This document shows positions 14,432 through 19,883 of a stretch of DNA of 19,883 bases, one piece after another. Both the position numbers and the translations under genes were made by a program. The DNA comes from Longimicrobium sp. GTDB taxonomy: Bacteria; Gemmatimonadota; Gemmatimonadetes; Longimicrobiales; Longimicrobiaceae. Where the stretch lies: the NCBI GenBank assembly GCA_030446945.1, contig JAUJMI010000019.1, positions 1 through 19,883 on the forward strand, given 5' to 3'. Numbering within the stretch: the first letter of the stretch is position 1; the number at the start of each line of letters is the position of its first letter. Below the pieces are notes generated by a model. That model saw only the letters and a list, made by a program, of their open reading frames with translations. It did no database searches and was not told the origin of the DNA.

Positions 14432-15690
14432 GCCCGTGGCAGGATCTGGATCGTGCGCATCTCTGGCACCCGTACACCCACCACGGAAGTTCCCCCGCGC
14501 CCATCCCCATCGTGCGCGCGGAGGGTGCGTACCTGTACGACGCCGGTGGGCGCGCGATTCTGGACGCGATCTCCTCCTGGTGGGTTACTCTGCATGGACA
14601 CGCGCATCCGGTGATTGCCGAGGCGATCGCGGAGCAGGCCCGTACCCTTGAGCAGGTGATCTTCGCCGGCTTCACTCACGAGCCCGCCGCCCGTCTGGCG
14701 GCGGAGCTGGTCTCCATCCTGCCCGAGGGACTGGAGCACGTCTTCCTCTCGGACAATGGCTCCACCGCGGTGGAAGTCGCCCTCAAGATGGCGCTGCAGT
14801 TCTGGAGCAATCAGGGGCAAACGCGCCCATTGATCGCCACGCTGGAGAACGCGTATCACGGGGATACCTTCGGGGCGATGAGCGTCAGCGCGCGCGGCAT
14901 ATTCACGGAGCCGTTCGGACAGCACCTCTGGGAGGTTGCTCGTCTCCCGGACCCGACCACGGGGGAGACGCTCCCGGCGTTGGAACGGCTCCTGGATGAG
15001 CGCGGCGGCGAACTGGCCGCCCTGATCGTCGAGCCGCTCCTCATGGGCGCCGGCGGGATGCGGATGTGGGGCGAAGACGTGTTGCGCGCGCTCCGTGAAC
15101 GGACCCGGGAGCAAGGGATCCTCCTCATCGCCGACGAGGTTCTGACCGGCTTTGGCCGCGTGGGCTCTCTCTTCGCCTGCGAACGGGCGGGCGTGCAGCC
15201 GGACATCATCTGCCTGTCCAAAGGCATCACCGGCGGCTTTCTTCCGCTGGGAGCTACCGTGGCGAGTGCAGAAATTTGGGAGGCGTTCTGGAGCGGGGAC
15301 CGGAGGCGGACCCTCTTCCACGGCCACTCCTACACCGCAAATCCACTTGCCTGCGCCGCTGCGCGCGCCTCTCTCCGCTTACTGGATGACGAATCCGGGC
15401 ATCGCCGCATCGCCATCGAGGCGGCGCACCACGACGGGCTGCGCGGAATCCGCTCTCATCCCCGGGTGCGGAACGCCCGCGTCCTGGGCACCGTGGCCGC
15501 TCTGGACCTGGTCGCTGAACCCGGGTATCTGAGCCCCATCGGTCAGGAGCTCGGATCGTTTGCGCTGGAGCATGGAGTCCTTCTCCGCCCGCTCGGGAAC
15601 GTGCTCTACCTGCTCCCGCCCTACTGCACCACGCCTGCGGAAGTCGCGGGGGTGTACGAGATCATCCAGCACTTCCTGGAGGATCGGTGA
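14428..15690 (+). CDS. bioA: Adenosylmethionine-8-amino-7-oxononanoate aminotransferase
   Basis: BioA transfers an amino group, normally from S-adenosylmethionine, to 8-amino-7-oxononanoate, giving 7,8-diaminopelargonic acid. The 420-residue class III aminotransferase has the BioA hallmarks: LWHPYTHH near the start, ILDAISSWWVTLHGHAHP (about 44-61), LSDNGSTAVEVALKMA and ENAYHGDTFGAMSVS. EPLLMGAGGMRMW, LLIADEVLTGFGRVG and the PLP lysine K265 in ICLSKGITGGFLPLGAT follow, then FHGHSYTANPLACAAA. ATG 14428 overlaps the stop of the bioZ remnant and the TGA at 15688-15690 overlaps the GTG of the bioD remnant, so the old operon punctuation is intact. No active-site loss is seen. Confidence 0.96.
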   Translation: MSPWQDLDRAHLWHPYTHHGSSPAPIPIVRAEGAYLYDAGGRAILDAISSWWVTLHGHAHPVIAEAIAEQARTLEQVIFAGFTHEPAARLAAELVSILPEGLEHVFLSDNGSTAVEVALKMALQFWSNQGQTRPLIATLENAYHGDTFGAMSVSARGIFTEPFGQHLWEVARLPDPTTGETLPALERLLDERGGELAALIVEPLLMGAGGMRMWGEDVLRALRERTREQGILLIADEVLTGFGRVGSLFACERAGVQPDIICLSKGITGGFLPLGATVASAEIWEAFWSGDRRRTLFHGHSYTANPLACAAARASLRLLDDESGHRRIAIEAAHHDGLRGIRSHPRVRNARVLGTVAALDLVAEPGYLSPIGQELGSFALEHGVLLRPLGNVLYLLPPYCTTPAEVAGVYEIIQHFLEDR

Positions 15691-16012
15691 TTCGCCCGGG
15701 AGTGGGGCGGCGCGGACACGGCGTCGTTGCCGGAAACCGGCTCGGAGTCATCAAGCACACTCTGCTGACGCCTGCAGGCGGCCATGCGGCAGGGTTGCGC
15801 GTCGGGCGAGTGGTGCAGAATGCGCTCACCTCGAATGTTTCCGGGCGCGGAAGAGAGCAACTGCAGGTTCTGGCCGAGACTTCGGGACCTTTCCCGGTGA
15901 TCCCATTCCCTCGGTAGACCAGCCGTGCGATCTTGACCAGCTCGCCGAAGCTGCGGAGCGGCCTGGCGCGATTGCTCGTCGACTCCGTGCCACCCGCCCG
16001 CGCACCGGATAA
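15687..16012 (+). pseudogene. bioD: Remnant of dethiobiotin synthetase
   Basis: BioD closes the ureido ring of dethiobiotin using ATP and CO2. The ancestral GTG at 15687 (GTGA overlap with bioA) starts a frame that after about 13 codons reads VVAGNRLGVIKHTLLTPAGG, then GLRVGRVVQNALTSNVSGRG and PFPVIPFPR. This is the C-terminal third of BioD, with its NRLGVINHTLLT signature. That frame stops at 15917; the last piece (CDLDQLAEAAERPGAIARRL) continues in another frame to 16012. The P-loop (GTDTGVGKT), the catalytic lysine region and about 120 residues are absent, so no active enzyme can be made. It occupies 326 bp against about 700 normally. The assignment rests on the signature and on its place between bioA and bioB. 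Confidence 0.82.
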
Positions 16013-16083
16013 CTGCTCCACACGAGTGAAATCGCTGCTGATGGCCGGCAGTCGCCATGTACCGGACTCAACCCCAAGGACTG

Positions 16084-17190
16084 ATGCTGAAACGAGCGAA
16101 CGACACCTCCGACTGGAACCGCCTGGCCGATCACGCCCTTGCGGGGGAACTCCTCTCCCGGAATGAGGCCCGCGCGGTTTTGGCAGCCGGAGACGAGATG
16201 ATCCTGGATCAGCTGGCGGCCGCATATCGGGTGCGCCGGCACTTCTGGGGCAACCGGGTTCGGCTCCACTTCCTCCTGAACGCGCAGAGTGGCCTCTGCC
16301 CGGAGGACTGCCATTACTGCTCGCAGTCGACGATCTCCGCGGCGGAGATCGCCAAGTACCCGATGATAGCGCAGGAGAAGATCCTGGATGCTGCCGCACG
16401 CGCCGCGCGACTAAAGGCGGGGACCTTTTGCATGGTCATCTCCGGACGTGCTCCGGGAGAGCGGGTGTTCAACAAGGTTCTTGATGCGGTTCACGAGGTG
16501 AAGGCGAGACATGACCTGAAGATCTGCGCCTGCCTGGGGCTGTTGAGCGAGGAGCAGACTCGCCGCCTCGCCGAGGCCGGGGTGGACCGGGTGAACCACA
16601 ATCTGAACACCTCCGAGAGTCACACGCCCAACATCGTGAGCACTCATACCTTTGAAGACCGCCGGCAGACTGTACGAGCGGTGCAGGCGGCGGGCATCAC
16701 AACCTGCTCCGGAGGGATCATCGGGATGGGGGAGTCGGACGACGATGTAATCGATCTCGCTCTGGAGCTGCGCAGGATGGAGGTTACCAGCGTACCCGTC
16801 AACTTCCTGATCCCCGTTCCCGGCACGCCCTTCGAGGACCGCCAAGAACTCGATCCGCGCCGCTGCCTGCGGGTCCTCTGCCTCTACCGCTTTCTCCTCC
16901 CCTCTCAGGAGATCCGGATTGCGGGTGGACGCGAGGTGCACCTGCGGTCCCTCCAGCCCTTGGGACTGTACGCCGCCAATTCGATCTTCATCGGCGACTA
17001 CTTGACGACCGGAGGGCAGGAGCCACGCAAGGACATCGAGATGATTCGGGACGCCGGTTTCGTACTGGAAAAGGCCGACGGCTCTGAGTTCGAGGGTGAT
17101 CCGCTGGAGGATTTTCCCGAGCATGTCCTCCAGACCCCTCTTCCGGTACTGCGACATCCCACGGCACCGCATTACGCTGGACCACGTTGA
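16084..17190 (+). CDS. bioB: Biotin synthase
   Basis: BioB is the radical-SAM enzyme that inserts sulfur into dethiobiotin. The 368-residue product has the [4Fe-4S] motif CPEDCHYC (Cys72, 76, 79) after [51 protein letters not shown] and [12 protein letters not shown] follow, then [32 protein letters not shown], the [2Fe-2S] arginine region [20 protein letters not shown], and [16 protein letters not shown] 16084 is preferred because AAGGA lies just upstream (16076-16080), though closer than usual. ATG 16057, nine codons earlier, is the alternative. All key cysteines are present, so the enzyme should work if dethiobiotin is supplied. It is the last gene of the biotin cluster. Confidence 0.96.
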   Translation: MLKRANDTSDWNRLADHALAGELLSRNEARAVLAAGDEMILDQLAAAYRVRRHFWGNRVRLHFLLNAQSGLCPEDCHYCSQSTISAAEIAKYPMIAQEKILDAAARAARLKAGTFCMVISGRAPGERVFNKVLDAVHEVKARHDLKICACLGLLSEEQTRRLAEAGVDRVNHNLNTSESHTPNIVSTHTFEDRRQTVRAVQAAGITTCSGGIIGMGESDDDVIDLALELRRMEVTSVPVNFLIPVPGTPFEDRQELDPRRCLRVLCLYRFLLPSQEIRIAGGREVHLRSLQPLGLYAANSIFIGDYLTTGGQEPRKDIEMIRDAGFVLEKADGSEFEGDPLEDFPEHVLQTPLPVLRHPTAPHYAGPR

Positions 17191-17223
17191 GAATGCCCCG
17201 GGGCCGAGGGCGTTCGATGGACT

Positions 17224-17256
17224 CGGCCTCAGAGGGCGGAACTCATCCTGAGGCCG
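17224..17256 (+). terminator. Hairpin after bioB
   Basis: CGGCCTCAG (17224-17232) and CTGAGGCCG (17248-17256) are perfect 9-bp arms around a 15-nt loop, 33 bp past the bioB stop. No T-tract follows. A separate palindrome, GCCTCCGGAGGC, is at 17266-17277. Confidence 0.5.
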
Positions 17257-17315
17257 CCTGGGTTCGCCTCCGGAGGCCCGTACCACCCCGGAGTGGGATG
17301 TGCGCCGTGGTGGTC

Positions 17316-17354
17316 CCGGCAGACATCCGGGCCCTCTGTGGTCGTGTCTGCCGG
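17316..17354. repeat. Inverted repeat in the bioB-cobQ spacer
   Basis: CCGGCAGACA (17316-17325) and TGTCTGCCGG (17345-17354) are perfect 10-bp arms around 19 nt. With the hairpin at 17224 it makes the 332-bp spacer unusually structured. The spacer shows no recognisable gene and no cobalamin riboswitch motif. Confidence 0.5.
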
Positions 17355-17434
17355 CGTGGAGATCTGGCGGGGTGTCGCTATCGCAACGGCCTCGCGGCGG
17401 AAGGCCGCGACCCGCACAAGAAAACACCGCATGA

Positions 17435-17462
17435 TGCCTTTAGCCCCGCACCACAACATAAT
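17435..17462 (+). promoter_or_regulatory. Weak candidate promoter of cobQ-cobU
   Basis: CATAAT (17457-17462) is a good -10 about 60 bp before the cobQ start and lies in a locally AT-richer patch. The only -35 at fitting distance, TGCCTT (16-bp spacer), is poor, so an activator or another sigma factor may be involved. Confidence 0.25.
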
Positions 17463-17522
17463 GACCGCGCCCTCGTCTGCCCGGATGCGCCGTTCGGCTC
17501 TCGCCGCAATTCCGATGCGCCC

Positions 17523-18995
17523 GTGAGTGCGCGGACGTTGATGGTGCAGGGCACCTCGTCCGGCGCGGGCAAGTCGCTCATCACTGCCGGGCTCTGCCGC
17601 ATCTACGCGCGCCGGGGGCTGCGGGTGCTCCCCTTCAAGGCGCAGAACATGAGCAACAACGCGGCGGTTACGGCTTGTGGCGGTGAGATCGGGCGCGCGC
17701 AGGCGCTGCAGGCGCGGGCCGCGGGCGTCGAGGCGCGGGTGGAGATGAACCCGGTCCTGCTGAAGCCCCTCGCCGACACCCGTTCCGAGGTGGTGGTGCT
17801 CGGCCGGCGCGACCCCCGGCTGACGTCCCTGTCGTGGACGGAGCGCAAGCCGGCGCTGTGGCAGGTGATCCGCCAGTCGCTCGCCACCCTGCGCGCCGAC
17901 GCCGACCTGGTGATCATCGAGGGCGCGGGGAGCCCGGCGGAGATCAACCTGCCGGACGTGGTGAACATGCGGGTGGCGCGTGAGGCGGACGCGCCGGTGC
18001 TGCTGGTGGCGGACATCGACCGGGGCGGCGCGTTCGCCCATCTGTACGGCACCTGGGCCCTTCTTCCCGGCACCGACCGCGAGCGCATTCGCGGTTTTAT
18101 CCTCAACAAGTTCCGCGGCGACGCCGCGCTGCTGGCGCCCGCACCCGCCATCCTCTACGAGAGGACGGGGGTGCCCACGCTGGGAGTGGTTCCCCACCTG
18201 CGCCTGGACCTCCCCGAAGAAGACGCCGCGTCGCTGCCGGACAGGGGAGCCCGAGGGGAGATCGAGATCGCGGCGGTCCGGCTGCCGCATCTGGCGAACT
18301 TCGACGACCTGGACCCCCTGGCCGCCGAGCCGGACGTCGCGGTCCGTTGGACGGACCGCCCGGATGCGTTGGAGCGAGCCCGCGCCATCGTGCTCCCCGG
18401 GACCCGCAACACGACGGACGACCTGCGCTGGCTTTGGGAGAGCGGAATGGGCGCGGCCATCCGTGCCCGGGCGGCGGCCGGGGTTCCGGTGGTCGGGTTG
18501 TGCGGCGGGTACCAGATGCTGGGAACCTTCGTGGCCGACCCCCTCGGCCTGGAGGGCGGGGGCACCGTTCCCGGTCTGGCGCTGCTGGAAACGAGCACCG
18601 AACTGGCGGCCGGAAAGACCACCCGCCAGGTGCGCGGGCGCTGGCGGTCTCGATCCGCGCCCTTCGCCGGGCTCGCCGGGCGCGACGCAGCGGGATACGA
18701 AATCCACCACGGGCTGACGAGGCTCGGGCCGGGCGCCGAATGCCTGTTGGAGGTCGAGGGCGAGCCGGCCGGCGCGGTGGCCGGCAGGGTCTGGGGGTGC
18801 TACCTGCACGGGATCTTTGGGGACGACGCGCTCCGGGCCGCCTGGCTGGCCGCGCTGCGTTCCGCCGCGCCGCCTGCGCTCCGCTGGAACGCGCACCTGG
18901 AAGGGGAGCTGGACCGCCTGGCCGTCGCCGTGGAGGGCGCGCTCGACATGGACGCAGTCGACCGGATGACGGGGGCATGGGCCGTATCATCCTGA
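17523..18995 (+). CDS. cobQ: Cobyric acid synthase
   Basis: CobQ/CbiP amidates four side chains of adenosylcobyrinic acid a,c-diamide using glutamine and ATP. The 490-residue protein has an N-terminal dethiobiotin-synthetase-like ATPase domain (MVQGTSSGAGKSLITAGLCR, KAQNMSNNA, EMNPVLLKPLAD, VIIEGAGSPAEINL, ADIDRGGAFAHLYGT, RGFILNKFRGD). A class I glutamine amidotransferase domain follows (VVGLCGGYQMLG with Cys327; CYLHGIFGDDALR with His429). GTG 17523 is the likely start; ATG 17541 begins directly at the conserved MVQGTSSG and is the alternative. The frame is open much further upstream, but that part is unconserved. The end overlaps cobU by 19 bp. A damaged copy of its middle lies at 12026-12469. 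GC and codon use return here to the genome style after the biotin cluster. Confidence 0.95.
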   Translation: MSARTLMVQGTSSGAGKSLITAGLCRIYARRGLRVLPFKAQNMSNNAAVTACGGEIGRAQALQARAAGVEARVEMNPVLLKPLADTRSEVVVLGRRDPRLTSLSWTERKPALWQVIRQSLATLRADADLVIIEGAGSPAEINLPDVVNMRVAREADAPVLLVADIDRGGAFAHLYGTWALLPGTDRERIRGFILNKFRGDAALLAPAPAILYERTGVPTLGVVPHLRLDLPEEDAASLPDRGARGEIEIAAVRLPHLANFDDLDPLAAEPDVAVRWTDRPDALERARAIVLPGTRNTTDDLRWLWESGMGAAIRARAAAGVPVVGLCGGYQMLGTFVADPLGLEGGGTVPGLALLETSTELAAGKTTRQVRGRWRSRSAPFAGLAGRDAAGYEIHHGLTRLGPGAECLLEVEGEPAGAVAGRVWGCYLHGIFGDDALRAAWLAALRSAAPPALRWNAHLEGELDRLAVAVEGALDMDAVDRMTGAWAVSS

Positions 18996-19519
18996 TCACC
19001 GGGGGGGCGCGAAGCGGAAAGAGCGCCTACGCCGAGCGCCGGGCGGCGGAACTCGGTGGATCGGCGGTCACCTACGTGGCCACGGCCGAGCCGCTGGACC
19101 GGGAGATGGAGCGGCGGATCGCGATGCACCGGGCCGAACGCCCGGAGGGCTGGACCACACGCGAAACCCCCCGCGACGCGGCCGCCGCGGTCCGCTCGGC
19201 CGTCACCGCGACGGTGCTGGTGGACTGCATGACCGTGCTGGCGTCGAACGTCCTGCTCGCCGCCGACGTGGAAGGCTCGGGGGCCGCCGAAGCCGCGGTG
19301 CGCGCCGAGGCGCAGGCGCTGTGCAGGGCGGCGCTGGAGAGGACCGGGACCACGCTGGTGGTGACCAACGAGGTGGGGATGGGAGTGCACCCGCCCACCG
19401 CCCTGGGACGCTGGTACCGCGACGCGCTGGGCCGCGCCAACGCCCTGCTGGCCGCGGCGGCCGACGAGGTGGTGCTGATGGTCAGCGGCATCCCGCTGAC
19501 CATCAAACCGGGGCGCTAG
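18977..19519 (+). CDS. cobU: Adenosylcobinamide kinase / adenosylcobinamide-phosphate guanylyltransferase
   Basis: CobU (CobP) phosphorylates adenosylcobinamide and then activates it with GTP to adenosyl-GDP-cobinamide, preparing joining to the lower ligand. The 180-residue product has the P-loop ITGGARSGKS (Gly9-Ser16), YVATAEPLDREM, and the RIAMHRAERPEGW block, where H51 is the likely guanylylated histidine. VLVDCMTVLASNVLL, VVTNEVGMGVHPPTALGRWY and the usual VSGIPLTIK end follow. The start overlaps the 3' end of cobQ by 19 bp, indicating coupled translation. Its TAG stop shares bases with the stop of the convergent cobT. The whole set indicates late cobalamin assembly. Confidence 0.95.
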   Translation: MGRIILITGGARSGKSAYAERRAAELGGSAVTYVATAEPLDREMERRIAMHRAERPEGWTTRETPRDAAAAVRSAVTATVLVDCMTVLASNVLLAADVEGSGAAEAAVRAEAQALCRAALERTGTTLVVTNEVGMGVHPPTALGRWYRDALGRANALLAAAADEVVLMVSGIPLTIKPGR

Positions 19520-19883
19520 CCCACCCCCCGCTCGTCCACCGGCTCGGCGATCCCCGCCTCGCGAAAGGTGCGCACGTCGCGGAACAGCGCGCACGCCGCG
19601 TCGACGAGCGGAAGGGCGAGCACCGCGCCGGAGCCCTCGCCCAGCCGCAGCGCCAGTTCCAGGAGGGGCCGCAGCCCGAGCTCCCGCAGGACCCGCTCGT
19701 GCCCCGGCTCGGCCGAGCGGTGCGACGCGATCAGGTACCCGGTGGCGGACGGGGAGAGCCGGGTCGCCACCAGGGCCGCGACGCCCACGATGAACCCGTC
19801 CAGCACGACCGGGATCCGCCGCGCCGCTCCGGCCAGGACGGCGCCGGCCAGCGCCGCGATCTCGAAGCCGCCGGCCGCGGCCA
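19516..19883 (-). CDS. cobT: Nicotinate-nucleotide-dimethylbenzimidazole phosphoribosyltransferase, C-terminal part
   Basis: CobT activates dimethylbenzimidazole to its alpha-riboside phosphate, the lower ligand of B12. The gene enters from beyond the window end and about 121 codons are seen. GGFEIAALAGAVLAGAAR, PVVLDGFIVGVAALVA, YLIASHRSAEPGHERVLREL and LRPLLELALRLGEGSGAVLA are the conserved C-terminal block, including the glutamate of LGEGSGA near the active site. The final residues RTFREAGI also fit. It converges on cobU: both stop codons fall in the four bases CTAG (19516-19519), leaving no room for a terminator between them. A possible internal Met/Leu start near 19806 is not the true start. 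Confidence 0.95.
   Translation of the reverse strand, partial: AAAGGFEIAALAGAVLAGAARRIPVVLDGFIVGVAALVATRLSPSATGYLIASHRSAEPGHERVLRELGLRPLLELALRLGEGSGAVLALPLVDAACALFRDVRTFREAGIAEPVDERGVG

Noticed and set aside
17187..17522. N-terminal extension of cobQ by 112 codons
   Set aside because: The frame is open, but the sequence is Arg/Pro-rich and unlike the CobQ N-terminus, which begins at MVQGTSSG.
17191..17522. Cobalamin riboswitch before cobQ
   Set aside because: Conserved B12-box and GCCACTG-type core elements are not visible; only generic inverted repeats are.
12026..17522. Composite transposon or integrative element carrying the bio genes
   Set aside because: No transposase, integrase, terminal inverted repeats or tRNA target is present; only the cobQ duplication supports an insertion.
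17229..18896. Minus-strand open frame of about 555 codons opposite cobQ
   Set aside because: It mirrors the codon structure of cobQ, has no recognisable domain and is rich in Arg, Pro and Gly.

Overview
The window is GC-rich (roughly 70%) bacterial chromosome with tightly packed genes, ATGA/GTGA overlaps and several strong GC-rich hairpin terminators. A large Oar-type TonB-dependent receptor with a carboxypeptidase-like N-terminal domain, a secreted protein with a T9SS/FlgD-like 'QNYPNP' motif, and GC-rich intergenic hairpin repeats suggest Gemmatimonadota (Longimicrobium-like). That placement is an inference from gene style; no rRNA or other marker gene is present to fix it. I see no tRNA, CRISPR array, transposase or integrase.

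Layout. (1) 1-3165: the 3' part of mutS, a small lipoprotein with a TonB C-terminal domain, and a cystathionine beta-synthase-type enzyme, joined by two 4-bp stop/start overlaps. (2) 3176-6664: a hairpin/promoter region, an Oar-like outer-membrane receptor and a textbook terminator. (3) 6681-8302: uridine kinase, a hairpin-repeat spacer, and a small secreted FlgD-Ig-like protein with a good promoter, followed by two large inverted repeats. (4) 8307-9135, minus strand: ptsN (EIIA-Ntr) and a short zinc-ribbon protein. (5) 9311-9785: a glycine-zipper protein that looks broken, then a bidirectional terminator. (6) 9817-11899, minus strand: a hexapeptide acyltransferase and a double-domain AsnC/Lrp protein of the siroheme-decarboxylase (AhbA/AhbB, NirDLGH) superfamily. 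(7) 12026-12469: a decayed partial copy of cobQ. (8) 12516-17190: a biotin cluster in the order bioF, broken bioZ (KAS III-like), bioA, broken bioD, bioB. (9) 17191-17522: a hairpin-rich spacer. (10) 17523-19883: full-length cobQ and cobU, convergent with the end of cobT; these are late cobalamin genes.

The most striking part is 12.0-19.0 kb. A biotin operon of visibly lower GC and different codon style sits between a damaged cobQ fragment and the intact cobQ, both in the same orientation. The fragment is about 95% identical to the real gene where they align. It has lost an in-frame block of about 111 bp and carries a clean microinversion of about 75 bp whose ends, in the intact gene, are a short inverted repeat. 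Inside the biotin cluster bioF, bioA and bioB are intact, while the pimeloyl-precursor gene (bioZ) and dethiobiotin synthetase gene (bioD) survive only as frameshifted remnants, yet the stop/start overlaps of the ancestral operon remain. Either the organism has replacement genes elsewhere or the pathway is being lost. No wholly new system is claimed; the value lies in this record of rearrangement and decay, and in the fused siroheme-decarboxylase-like protein.
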